This document shows positions 36,222-44,309 of a stretch of 64,000 nucleotides of DNA, piece by piece. Both the position numbers and the translations under genes were made by a program. The notes under the pieces were generated by a model that was not told the origin of the DNA, searched no databases, and worked only from the letters and a program-made list of their open reading frames with translations. The DNA is from CAZEHS01 sp964649745 (GTDB taxonomy: Bacteria > Bacillota > Clostridia > Peptostreptococcales > Acidaminobacteraceae), in contig CAZYQI010000007.1 of NCBI GenBank assembly GCA_964649745.1, positions 54,085-118,084 of the forward strand. Reading direction: 5' to 3'. Numbering within the stretch: position 1 is the first letter of the stretch; every line of letters starts with the position of its first letter.

Positions 36222-36779
36222 TTACATGAAAAATTTTACCAAAAGCTTGCTGCCCATGATGGCGCCAACCAACATAAACAGACCGAATACCCAGCCGGAC
36301 AGAGAAAGTGAAGCAATCCCGCTGTAGAGTGCTCCAATATTACAGCCAAAGGCAATCCGTGCGCCGTAGCCCATGAGAAGTCCCCCAAGGATGGCCGCAA
36401 CCACCTGGCGTTTGGATTTGATCTTCTTTATCTTGGCTTGAGAGGCCAACAGCACGGCTAAAAGTGCGCCGCAGATAATTCCGATGTTCCGCCAGGAGTC
36501 CGGATTGTTGAGAACGCCTTTATCCAGAGTTGCCTGAGCATTGTCGCCGGCAAAATAGTACCACTTGTCAACGTTGCCGCCCAGGGCCTCGTAGATCCAG
36601 GCGCCCCAGTTGGCAAAGGCTCCGGAAACTCCCCAGGGAGAACCGGTGGTGGCCAGGGTGACAATCTGAAACAGTGACAGAAGAATGGCGCCGGTATAGT
36701 ATGGCCAGGCGGCCTTCAGCCATCGCTTATAGGACTCGTTATTGGTGATGGCAAGCATCCGTTCATTGAATTGACTCAC
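36222..36779 (-). CDS. YeeE/YedE family sulfur transporter, second half
   Basis: A 185-residue membrane protein of the DUF395 type. About four or five helices are visible, with the conserved cysteine motif AFGCNIGALYSG near 147-158. In thiosulfate importer TsuA, such cysteines relay the thiosulfate ion through the membrane. Here one half of the usual transporter is encoded separately from the half at 37076-37780. The start is GTG 36779 with AGGAGG upstream. The TusA-like gene lies between the two halves. Confidence 0.85.
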   Translation of the reverse strand: MSQFNERMLAITNNESYKRWLKAAWPYYTGAILLSLFQIVTLATTGSPWGVSGAFANWGAWIYEALGGNVDKWYYFAGDNAQATLDKGVLNNPDSWRNIGIICGALLAVLLASQAKIKKIKSKRQVVAAILGGLLMGYGARIAFGCNIGALYSGIASLSLSGWVFGLFMLVGAIMGSKLLVKFFM

Positions 36780-36809
36780 AATTGGACCTCCTGTTCCTGA
36801 TATGGCCCT

Positions 36810-37037
36810 CTAAGCGGTTTTTTCGATCACAACTTCCCACTCGCCGTCGGCTACTTCCTCAACTTCAACGTTATGGCCCTCGCCCCTCGCCCAATCGGGC
36901 AGGTTCTTCATGGCACAGCTGTGGTCAATCTGAACAATCAGCACATCGCCAACCGCCAGCTCTTTCATTTTGTTCTGTGTTTTGATCAAAGGGACCGGGC
37001 ATGCCTCGCCCATGCAATCCAGCATTACTTCTTTCAT
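36810..37037 (-). CDS. TusA-like sulfur carrier protein (first copy)
   Basis: A 75-residue sulfur carrier with the family start VMLDCMGEACPVPLIKTQ. The cysteine of CPVPL, near residue 13, carries the persulfide sulfur. The first cysteine (LDCMGE) is also present. ATG 37037 is chosen because TTGGAGG lies seven bases upstream. Encoded between two YeeE halves, it likely accepts sulfur from the imported anion, as TsuB does with TsuA. Confidence 0.9.
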   Translation of the reverse strand: MKEVMLDCMGEACPVPLIKTQNKMKELAVGDVLIVQIDHSCAMKNLPDWARGEGHNVEVEEVADGEWEVVIEKTA

Positions 37038-37075
37038 AACGATTACCTCCAAGGTATTTATTTTTGGGTGTTAGT

Positions 37076-37780
37076 TTAGTGACTGTCCTGTTTGCTGAAG
37101 GCTTCCTGATATTTTTCCGCTCCAACGAAGAGCAGGAAGATGACGATGAGCTGGATCACAACGGCGCCAAACCAGCCGAAGATATCCGGCAGAAAAACGG
37201 AAGGACCCTTCGAGATAAAGTGGTATTTCCACCAGCCGAAATCATGGGCGCCCCACAAGGAGCCCACAATGAAAAACACAAACGACAGCATGTTCATGTA
37301 AAACCCTTCGCCAACCCGCATTAGGGTACCGGAGGCGCAGCCCCCCGCGATGACCATGCCGGTGCCAAACAGCAGGGCCCCTGCCACGGTGGCAAAGCTA
37401 ATGGGTACAACATAGCTCATACCGGGGATTGGGAGCCCGGCCTGAAAATAGCCGTATTTGATGGCTGTAAAGCCGACGGTGGTGATGGCAAAGGCCACCA
37501 GTACCGCCCGTGTAACCGTGGTGCTCTTGGTCAGGTAAGGGTCCCGCAGAGAAGCGGTGAAGCAGAAGCGTGACCGCTGCAGGATGTATCCGAAGGCCAA
37601 ACCGGTTACAAAGTACCAGGCCGTGCCGTTGGACATTTTGTGAAGCGCCAGTCCCACCAGAATCAGTGCCGCCAGGACCAGAAGTGCTTGGGGCAGCTGA
37701 CTTTTAGACGGTTTCGCCCGTGAGCCCGAACGCGCCGAAGATCTTCTGATGGACCCGGTAGGGGTTCCGTTCTCGCTCAT
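37076..37780 (-). CDS. YeeE/YedE family sulfur transporter, first half
   Basis: A 234-residue membrane protein with a basic, serine-rich N-terminus (about 30 residues) and about six helices. Cysteine motifs RSRFCFTASLRD and IAGGCASGTLMR match the YeeE/YedE family. ATG 37780 has AAGGAG nine bases upstream; ATG 37816 has none. It is the first gene of the operon (yeeE, tusA, yeeE, trxB) and diverges from a LysR gene, which is the likely regulator. Confidence 0.87.
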   Translation of the reverse strand: MSENGTPTGSIRRSSARSGSRAKPSKSQLPQALLVLAALILVGLALHKMSNGTAWYFVTGLAFGYILQRSRFCFTASLRDPYLTKSTTVTRAVLVAFAITTVGFTAIKYGYFQAGLPIPGMSYVVPISFATVAGALLFGTGMVIAGGCASGTLMRVGEGFYMNMLSFVFFIVGSLWGAHDFGWWKYHFISKGPSVFLPDIFGWFGAVVIQLIVIFLLFVGAEKYQEAFSKQDSH

Positions 37781-37898
37781 ATCGATACGCTCCTTTGCTT
37801 CCATTTCATTAATCATAGGTGACTGAAAAAATACATATCGCTGGTACTGTTCCCGTTAATAGTTTATCATTTTGCCGACTTTCTGAGCGACCATGTTG

Positions 37899-37913
37899 CT
37901 TATGCAGCATAAG
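37899..37913. promoter_or_regulatory. LysR-type operator palindrome
   Basis: CTTATGCAGCATAAG is a perfect 7-1-7 inverted repeat containing T-N11-A. It lies in the divergent gap between the yeeE operon and the LysR gene, where LysR regulators usually bind. Confidence 0.6.
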
Positions 37914-37980
37914 GATTACTTATGGAACTTTTTTATGCTATAGTCGATTTATCAAGTCAAGTCAATGTGGAGGCGACAGC

Positions 37981-38880
37981 ATGTATCTGGATTCTTTAAG
38001 ATATTTTCTTCATATCGTTGAAGAGAAGAGCATTTCCAAGGCGGCCCTGCGGGTACACGTTTCACAGTCAGCCATGAGTCAGCTGATACACAAACTGGAG
38101 GAGGATTTGGGCTATGAGCTCCTTGTGCGGAGCAACAAGGGTGTTTCGGTGACGTCGCGGGGTGAAATAGCCCTGAAATATGCCCATAAGATTGTTAAAA
38201 ATTATGATCAGATGGTGGCGGATATCAAGGCCTTCGATGATGATCGGAATCAGATCACCATCATTGGCACCCGCTCACTTTCGGCCTATTCGCTGCCGTG
38301 CATGATCTACCGGATCAAAAAGAAATACCCGGAGTTCAGCTACCGGCTCATCGACAAGAATGTGGATGATATCGTGGCGGACGTCCAGGATGGATTGGCG
38401 GATTTTGGCTTTGTGGACGCCCCGATGCAGGCGAAATCCCTGCTGGAATACCACAAAATGGGGCAGGAAAAAGTGGTGCTGGTTGCCAAGGCCGACTACC
38501 GCGTGAAGGATGCCTTGACCATCGAGGATCTTACAAAAGTGGAGCTCATCATGTGCAATATGGACCAGAAAACCTGCACCTGTATTGATGAGGCCCTTAA
38601 GCCGCTGAACAGGCAGCTGGGGAATATTAACGTTATTTTCAAGGCGGATTCCATGACCTCGGTGATCTCGTCGGTGCTCAACGGCTATGGCATGGCCTTT
38701 GTTCCCTACGAGGCCATCAAGAACGATCTTTATAAAAAAACCATGAAGATTGTGGAGGTTCCCGATCTGGATCTGAATTACGACATCTACATGGTCAGTC
38801 GCAAGGCCTCCGCGCTGCCGAAGTCGGCGCAGCTGTCCCGGGATTACCTGCTCACCATCGGCAAAAAAAGCTTTTGTTAG
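37981..38880 (+). CDS. LysR family regulator, probably of the sulfur operon
   Basis: A 299-residue regulator with the helix-turn-helix SISKAALRVHVSQSAMSQLI at about residues 17-36 and a normal effector domain (TIIGTRSLSAYSLPCMIYRI near 90). The string MCNMDQKTCTCIDEA near 187-201 contains three clustered cysteines that could sense sulfur or redox state, which is unusual for the family. ATG 37981 follows GGAGGCGACAGC. It is divergent from the yeeE-tusA-yeeE-trxB operon, with a candidate operator between them. Its 3' end overlaps the convergent TusA-like gene by four bases. Confidence 0.92.
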   Translation: MYLDSLRYFLHIVEEKSISKAALRVHVSQSAMSQLIHKLEEDLGYELLVRSNKGVSVTSRGEIALKYAHKIVKNYDQMVADIKAFDDDRNQITIIGTRSLSAYSLPCMIYRIKKKYPEFSYRLIDKNVDDIVADVQDGLADFGFVDAPMQAKSLLEYHKMGQEKVVLVAKADYRVKDALTIEDLTKVELIMCNMDQKTCTCIDEALKPLNRQLGNINVIFKADSMTSVISSVLNGYGMAFVPYEAIKNDLYKKTMKIVEVPDLDLNYDIYMVSRKASALPKSAQLSRDYLLTIGKKSFC

Positions 38881-39098
38881 CGAAAACGGGTGATGGTGAG
38901 CTCCCACACGCCGTTGATGACCTCGTCGCTGTCCACCTGGAAGGCACTGTTCTCAAAGAGCTCTCTCAGTGCCTCCTCTGTGCAGCTGTGGTCGGTAACC
39001 AGCATGAAGGAATCCCCCAGGTTAAGGGAACCGGAAGCCTCCTGGGCCTTTAGCAGGGGAATGGGGCAAAAATCGCCCAGACAATCAACCTTAAACAT
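38877..39098 (-). CDS. TusA-like sulfur carrier protein (second copy)
   Basis: A 73-residue protein starting MFKVDCLGDFCPIPLLKAQ. The active cysteine of CPIPL, near residue 11, is conserved, and a further cysteine occurs in TDHSCTEEAL as in the first copy. It is convergent with and overlaps the LysR gene. It is transcribed away from the aminotransferase cluster. AAAGGAGG precedes the ATG. The two copies differ enough to suggest different partners. Confidence 0.9.
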   Translation of the reverse strand: MFKVDCLGDFCPIPLLKAQEASGSLNLGDSFMLVTDHSCTEEALRELFENSAFQVDSDEVINGVWELTITRFR

Positions 39099-39172
39099 TT
39101 CGGTGCCTCCTTTCAGATTGTGTGTTAGAATATTTTCTTAGAATCCGCAGGCTTGGGATCGGGGGTGTGCGT

Positions 39173-40303
39173 ATGCGTTTTCATGAACCGTTTGGAATTG
39201 AACAGGCAGCCGGAGAGATTATGAAGGCCCTTCGGGAATCTGCAGCCGGGGACGGCAACTATACCCGGCTGTGTCAGCAGTGGCTTCAGAAGCGGCTTGG
39301 ATGCCCCAACGTACTGATGACAACCTCCTGCACCCATGCCCTGGAGCTGGCGCTGCAGCTTCTGGAGCTTGAACCGGGGGACGAAGTGATTGTGCCTTCG
39401 TTCACCTATCCCTCCACCGCCAACGCGGTGCTGCTGGCCGGAGGCCGGGTGGTGTACGGCGAGGTGGAAGCGGCCCATCTTACCCTGGACCCCCTCAGGC
39501 TTGAACGGCATATTACCCCGCGGACCAGGGCCATTGTCGTGGTCCACTACGGGGGTATGTGCGCAGATATGACGCCTATCATGGAGATTGCCGTGGATAG
39601 AGGGCTTGTGGTCATTGAGGATGGGGCTCAAAGCTTTTTATCGGCATACGGGGATCGTCACGCCGGCACCTTGGGCCACATGGGCTGCCTCAGCTTCCAC
39701 GGCACCAAGGATGTTATTGCCGGCGAAGGAGGAGCTCTTCTGGTCAATGACCGGCGGTTTCTTGAACGGGCCCAGGTCTTTCGGTTAAAAGGCACCAACA
39801 GCCAGGACTTCAAAGAAGGGCGGGTTTCGCACTACCAATGGGTATCCAAGGGGTCCAGCTATTCTCCCTCCGAGCTGACCATGGCGCTGCTTTACAGTCA
39901 GCTTCAGCTCAGCGGAGAGATACGGATAAAGCGACGGGCGCAGTTTGCGGTGTACGCCGCGTTCTTCAGACAAAGACGTTATGGGCAGTTGGAGGGCTTC
40001 AGCACCTTTTCTGAGCATTCTGTCCATAATGGCCATCTCTATTATATCATCTTCAGGAAAGCGGAAGAGGCCCGAAAGCTCCGCGAGGAGCTGCAGACCC
40101 AGGAAATTCCGGTACAGCATCATTTCGTGCCGCTGCATGAAAGCGCCATGGGGAAACAATTCGTCCGATCCGACAATTGTTTTGAAACGGAAGCCGGGCT
40201 GGGGCAGCGTCTTCTGAGGCTTCCCCTCTATCCCTCTCTGTGCCCGGAACAGCAGCAGAGAATACTGGATGCCGTCGATTCTCTTCTGGGAGGTGCGGTA
40301 TGA
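39173..40303 (+). CDS. DegT/DnrJ/EryC1/StrS-type sugar aminotransferase
   Basis: PLP enzyme of 376 residues that aminates keto groups on nucleotide-linked sugars. The start FHEPFGIEQAAGEI, the SCTHALELALQLL helix near 57-69 and PGDEVIVPSFTYPSTANAV are typical, closest to WecE/FdtB-type enzymes. The PLP lysine is in SFHGTKDVIAGEGGALL near 183. With dTDP-glucose dehydratase (rfbB) nearby, a 4-amino-4,6-dideoxy or 3-amino sugar is a reasonable product. ATG 40300 of the glycosyltransferase overlaps its stop codon, so the two are coupled. Confidence 0.92.
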   Translation: MRFHEPFGIEQAAGEIMKALRESAAGDGNYTRLCQQWLQKRLGCPNVLMTTSCTHALELALQLLELEPGDEVIVPSFTYPSTANAVLLAGGRVVYGEVEAAHLTLDPLRLERHITPRTRAIVVVHYGGMCADMTPIMEIAVDRGLVVIEDGAQSFLSAYGDRHAGTLGHMGCLSFHGTKDVIAGEGGALLVNDRRFLERAQVFRLKGTNSQDFKEGRVSHYQWVSKGSSYSPSELTMALLYSQLQLSGEIRIKRRAQFAVYAAFFRQRRYGQLEGFSTFSEHSVHNGHLYYIIFRKAEEARKLREELQTQEIPVQHHFVPLHESAMGKQFVRSDNCFETEAGLGQRLLRLPLYPSLCPEQQQRILDAVDSLLGGAV

Positions 40304-41034
40304 TTTCCATTGTCATTCCTACCCTAAACCGAGGTGCATCCCTGCCCCAGGTGGTTGCGGCCATATCCGGCGAGGCGGACAGACTGGGTGTTCCCTACGA
40401 GATCATTCTTGTGGATGACGGAAGCCGGGACAATACCTCTGATGTTCTGAGGAAGCTTTGTAAACCCGAAACCCCCTTCAGGGGCATCATTCTGAGAGAG
40501 AACCGCGGTCAGCAGAACGCAACCCTGGCAGGAATACGGGCGGCCAGGTTCTCCTATGTGCTGACCCTGGACGACGATCTGGAGTACGACGTCCAGGGAA
40601 TCCTACACATCATAGAAGGTCTTGATGGGGGCTTCGACGCGGTTTACATCTACAACACCCGTCAGGATGCTGCGGCTCACCGGCAAATGGGGACCGTGCT
40701 GAAGGAATGGGTGTTCGGCGTCTTTTGCCACAAACCCCGGGGTGTTCGCCTGACCAGCTATCGTGGAATGCGGCGCCCTGTTGCGGATTATATCGCTCAG
40801 GACACGGTCCGGAATGTGTATATCTCCGCTCGGCTCCTGCAATGTACCCGGCATATCCGGAATATCCCCTCCGATTATGCACCCCTGCAGCGCAAGTCCA
40901 CCAATTACGGGGTGGGGCTTCTGATCCGGCTGTTTTGGCACGTTGTCCGAAACTATGCGGAGATACCGGGCCTTAAGGGGCTGCGGGAAACGGGGGATCA
41001 ATATCATATCAAGGAGGTTCTGCCATGCGATTGA
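40300..41034 (+). CDS. Glycosyltransferase family 2 (dolichol-phosphate-sugar synthase-like)
   Basis: A GT-A fold transferase of 244 residues. The nucleotide-binding start ISIVIPTLNRGASLPQVV and IILVDDGSRDNT near 39-50 are clear. The metal-binding DDDLEYD lies near 91-97. It resembles the polyprenyl-phosphate glycosyltransferases (DPM1/ArnC group) but has no C-terminal membrane helices. Start and stop codons overlap the neighbouring genes on both sides, showing tight co-translation with the aminotransferase and ATP-grasp genes. Confidence 0.9.
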   Translation: MISIVIPTLNRGASLPQVVAAISGEADRLGVPYEIILVDDGSRDNTSDVLRKLCKPETPFRGIILRENRGQQNATLAGIRAARFSYVLTLDDDLEYDVQGILHIIEGLDGGFDAVYIYNTRQDAAAHRQMGTVLKEWVFGVFCHKPRGVRLTSYRGMRRPVADYIAQDTVRNVYISARLLQCTRHIRNIPSDYAPLQRKSTNYGVGLLIRLFWHVVRNYAEIPGLKGLRETGDQYHIKEVLPCD

Positions 41035-42272
41035 TGATGCTGGGGGCCTCCGGAGCGCAGCTTACCGGGATCCGAATGGCTCGGGCCATGGGTCATGAGG
41101 TGGTTACCTGCGATTATCTTCCCGATGCCCCGGGCCATCGGGAGGCGGACCACTGCGCATACGCCAGTACCTTCGACGTGGCAGGGGTTACGGAAGAGGC
41201 CAGACGTTTTGCCATAGACGGCATCGTGACCATGGGCACGGATCAGCCGGTATACACCGCAGCCTCCGTGGCGCAAGTACTGGGTCTGCCTTCGCTGCTA
41301 CCCCCCGACACCGCACTGGCGGTTACCCATAAGGCGGTAATGAAGCAGCGTCTGGTGCAGGCGGGGGTCGCCGTCGCCGATTATCGTATCTATGAGAAAG
41401 GGCGCTCGGAAACCGTTCTGACCACCCTGTCGTATCCGGTGGTCGTCAAACCTCTGGACTCCCAAGGTCAGCGAGGCGTGCTGTTTTTAGAGAACGCCGG
41501 CGAGGTGAAGGCCCGCTTTGAAGAGGTTTTAGCCTACAGTCGCGATTCGGCCATCATGGTGGAGGCCTACTATCCCCATGAGGAGGTAACGGTAAGCGGC
41601 TGGGTGGAAAACGGCCGGGCCCGGGTTGTAGCCATTACGGACCGGATATCCTTTCCCGAGAAGGAACGGCTGGGAATCTGCCTGTCCCACGAGTATCCCT
41701 CCAAACATCTGGAGACCCACGGCCCTGAGCTGCTGGAGCTGACACAGCGGATTGTCACCGGAATAGGGATTCGTAACGGCCCCTTATATTTTCAATTCTT
41801 CATCGGGAACTCCGGCATCAAGGTAAATGAGATTGCCTGCCGGATCGGTGGCGCCTACGAGGCGGAATACCTGCCGGTTGTGACCGGTGTTGATCTTTGC
41901 CGTATGCAGCTGTTGGCGGCTTTAGGGCTGCCGGTGGACTGTGCCCCGCTGCAGAGGGTGAACCCCCTGTCTCCGAAGGGCGTTCTCAGCGTGCAGCTTT
42001 TCTTTGCAGAGCCCTGCGAGGTGGGCGCGGTACCGGAGCTGCCTCAGATACTGGCCATGGAGGGGGTCATTTCCGCCGGGCTGAACATTGTCCGCGGGCA
42101 GCAGCTGAAGCCCATTACCGATGCCACCGCCCGCGCCGGATACGTGATTGTGAAGGCAAGGGACCGTGTGGAGCTGGAGGAACGGCTCTATAAGCTGTAT
42201 CAAATTCTTGAAATCCGTGACGGGGAAGGGCGCAACCGCACCCTGCATCGCCCGGTGACACTACAGAAGTGA
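41025..42272 (+). CDS. ATP-grasp family ligase
   Basis: A 415-residue enzyme of the biotin carboxylase/CarB-like ATP-grasp type, which joins a carboxylate to an amine or other nucleophile via an acyl phosphate. The N-terminal nucleotide-like domain starts MRLMMLGASGAQLTGIRMAR. The ATP lysine and glycine loop are in YPVVVKPLDSQGQRGV near 143-158. Metal-binding residues are in VNEIACRIGGAYEAEYLP near 267. The substrate is unknown. Together with a sugar aminotransferase and a glycosyltransferase, it may acylate the amino group of a sugar. It overlaps the glycosyltransferase gene by ten bases. Confidence 0.88.
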   Translation: MRLMMLGASGAQLTGIRMARAMGHEVVTCDYLPDAPGHREADHCAYASTFDVAGVTEEARRFAIDGIVTMGTDQPVYTAASVAQVLGLPSLLPPDTALAVTHKAVMKQRLVQAGVAVADYRIYEKGRSETVLTTLSYPVVVKPLDSQGQRGVLFLENAGEVKARFEEVLAYSRDSAIMVEAYYPHEEVTVSGWVENGRARVVAITDRISFPEKERLGICLSHEYPSKHLETHGPELLELTQRIVTGIGIRNGPLYFQFFIGNSGIKVNEIACRIGGAYEAEYLPVVTGVDLCRMQLLAALGLPVDCAPLQRVNPLSPKGVLSVQLFFAEPCEVGAVPELPQILAMEGVISAGLNIVRGQQLKPITDATARAGYVIVKARDRVELEERLYKLYQILEIRDGEGRNRTLHRPVTLQK

Positions 42273-42280
42273 GGGACACA

Positions 42281-43210
42281 ATGAAGCGACTGCTTGGAAT
42301 TATTCTCATCCTGCTGATCCTTGCCGGCTGCGCACCGGTCAGCCGCAAACCGCTTATCGTAGCCGACCAATACGGTCTGGCTTACGCGCCGCTGGAGATC
42401 ATGAAGCATGAAAAACTTTTAGAAAAATACGTGGAAAAGGGTGTTGAGGTTAAGTGGGTGAAGCTGGCCAACACCGCCGCCATTCGGGAGGCCATGCTTT
42501 CCGGTAATCTGGATGTGGGATTTATGGCCATTCCGCCGTTTCTGATCGGTGCCGATAACGGCATGCCGTGGAAGATGTTTACGGGTCTGTCTTCAAGCCC
42601 CTTAGGTCTCGTGACCAACAACGGGGAGATCAACACCCTGAAGGACCTAGCCGGAAAGGGGAAAATAGCCCTGCCGCAGCCCGGGAGCATCCAGCATATC
42701 CTTCTGGCCATGGCAGCCCGGCGAGAAACAGGGGATGCCAAGCTGTTTGACAACCAATTGATCGCCATGAAGCATCCCGACGGTCTGCAGGCCTTAATGG
42801 CCGCAACGGAGGTGTCGGCGCACTTTACGGCGCCGCCCTACCTGCAGCAGGAGCTGGCGGTGCCGGGTCTTCGTCAGTTGCTCACCGGGGAGGAAGCCTT
42901 TGGAGGTCCGTTCACCTTTATCGTTGGGGTGGCCCAGCCCGATTTTCTGGAGGATGCCCCCCGCCGCCTGGCATTTCAGGCAGCCTTGAAGGAGGCCCTG
43001 GAATTTATGGCGGATAAACCGGATGAGACCGCGGAAATTCTGGCAAAGGCTTACGAAATGACACCGGAAGCGGTGAAGGAGCAACTTTACCACCAGGGGC
43101 TCAACTACGAAACCGGAATAACCGGTACGGAAGGCTTCGCGGCCTTCATGGCGGAAACGGGATACCTGACCAAAAACATTGAGGTGAAAGATATCCTCTG
43201 GCAGGAGTGA
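42281..43210 (+). CDS. NMT1/SsuA-type solute-binding lipoprotein
   Basis: ABC-type binding protein of 309 residues with a lipoprotein signal (LILILLILAGCAP, lipid-linked Cys near 17). The mature protein begins RKPLIVADQYGLAYAPLEIM and follows the SsuA/TauA/ThiY pattern used for sulfonates, taurine or pyrimidine precursors. ATG 42281 follows GAGGGA. It sits between an ATP-grasp gene and a matching permease. No ATPase gene accompanies it. Confidence 0.9.
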   Translation: MKRLLGIILILLILAGCAPVSRKPLIVADQYGLAYAPLEIMKHEKLLEKYVEKGVEVKWVKLANTAAIREAMLSGNLDVGFMAIPPFLIGADNGMPWKMFTGLSSSPLGLVTNNGEINTLKDLAGKGKIALPQPGSIQHILLAMAARRETGDAKLFDNQLIAMKHPDGLQALMAATEVSAHFTAPPYLQQELAVPGLRQLLTGEEAFGGPFTFIVGVAQPDFLEDAPRRLAFQAALKEALEFMADKPDETAEILAKAYEMTPEAVKEQLYHQGLNYETGITGTEGFAAFMAETGYLTKNIEVKDILWQE

Positions 43211-43217
43211 ATGAAGG

Positions 43218-43958
43218 ATGCTAAACGGTAAAACGGTTCAAAAGGTGCTTTGGTTACTGATCCTTATGGGGATATGGGAGGGGGCGGCGCGGTTCGGCGG
43301 CATCAATCCCCTCCTGCTTCCATCCTTTTCTGCGGTCGTGACGGCGCTGATTACCGGCTTGGTGCAGGGGGTGCTTTTGATCCAGCTGGGCCAGTCCCTT
43401 ACAGTGGTGGGGGCGGGCTTGGCAACCGGGTTGTTACTGGCGGTTGCAATGGCCTACCTGGATTACTTCTATCCGCTCATTCGCAGCCTGCTGGAGCTTC
43501 TTTCCTCGGCCCTGCACCCTCTGCCGGGGATTGCCCTGCTGCCGGTGGTGGTTCTGTGGGTAGGGGTAGGTACCCGGGCGGTGTTTGTCATCATTGTTCA
43601 CGCCGTGGTGTGGTCCCTGTACCTGAATATAAAAATGGGATTTCGGAACGTGGATCAGTCTCTGGTTGAAGTGGCCAGCAACTACGGGGCAACGGATCTG
43701 CAGCTGTTCCGTCATGTGCTCATACCCTGCAGTGCCCATGCGGTTAAAACAGGACTTCAGGTGGGCTGGTCCAGGGGATGGCGTGCCCTGATCAGCGCAG
43801 AGATGGTGTTCGGTGCCATCAGCAGCCTGGGCGGCATTGGATGGTACATATACGAGCGCCGTGCCTTTATGGATACCCCCGGCATCTATGCGGGAATTCT
43901 TCTGATCGTGCTGGTGGGGGTTGTCGTGGAGCAGGTGTTTTTCAGAACCGAAAAGTGA
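43218..43958 (+). CDS. SsuC/TauC-type ABC permease
   Basis: A 246-residue inner membrane permease with six helices. The ATPase-coupling motif is in VEVASNYGATDLQLFRHVLI near 151-170. It pairs with the upstream binding protein. The expected third component, an SsuB-like ATPase, is absent; the gene is followed 23 bases later by a MITE-like element. The permease must borrow an ATPase encoded elsewhere, or the system is incomplete. Confidence 0.91.
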   Translation: MLNGKTVQKVLWLLILMGIWEGAARFGGINPLLLPSFSAVVTALITGLVQGVLLIQLGQSLTVVGAGLATGLLLAVAMAYLDYFYPLIRSLLELLSSALHPLPGIALLPVVVLWVGVGTRAVFVIIVHAVVWSLYLNIKMGFRNVDQSLVEVASNYGATDLQLFRHVLIPCSAHAVKTGLQVGWSRGWRALISAEMVFGAISSLGGIGWYIYERRAFMDTPGIYAGILLIVLVGVVVEQVFFRTEK

Positions 43959-43980
43959 AGCCTTCATGCGCTGACTTCAA

Positions 43981-44270
43981 CTTGAAGAAAAACCCTCTGT
44001 ACTACGCAACTTTGAACTCCCGGTTGGAGAAAATAACGAACAGGTCTTCCGCAGAAATTCAAACTCACTTCGGGCCTCATGGTCTTCAACACAATATCCA
44101 AATCACAGATTTGGATTGATTGAGCCCTTAGAGACATTAGCGATCTGCAACGAATCAAGATTCGTGCAGCCTGCTGAATCAGGACAGTGAATTTCTAACG
44201 GCTACAGCCCTCGTTCTATTTTCTTGCCAACCTCCGTTAGGTTGCTTCGCACAGAGGGTTTTTCTTCTAG
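43981..44270. mobile_element. MITE-like element with 20-base terminal inverted repeats
   Basis: CTTGAAGAAAAACCCTCTGT at 43981-44000 matches the inverse of 44251-44270 at 19 of 20 positions. The 290-base interior has no gene but has further pairing parts: AATCCAAATC with GATTTGGATT, and CTAACGG with CCGTTAG. No clear target-site duplication was found. It fills most of the gap between the permease gene and the GT39-like gene (43959-44309). Confidence 0.6.
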
Positions 44271-44309
44271 ATAGTCTTTTAAGCCGTTTGAAGCCTCGCA
44301 ACCGCGAGG

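Noticed and set aside
43971..44281. Target-site duplication around the MITE-like element
   Set aside because: Flanking bases on the two sides do not match at any plausible length.
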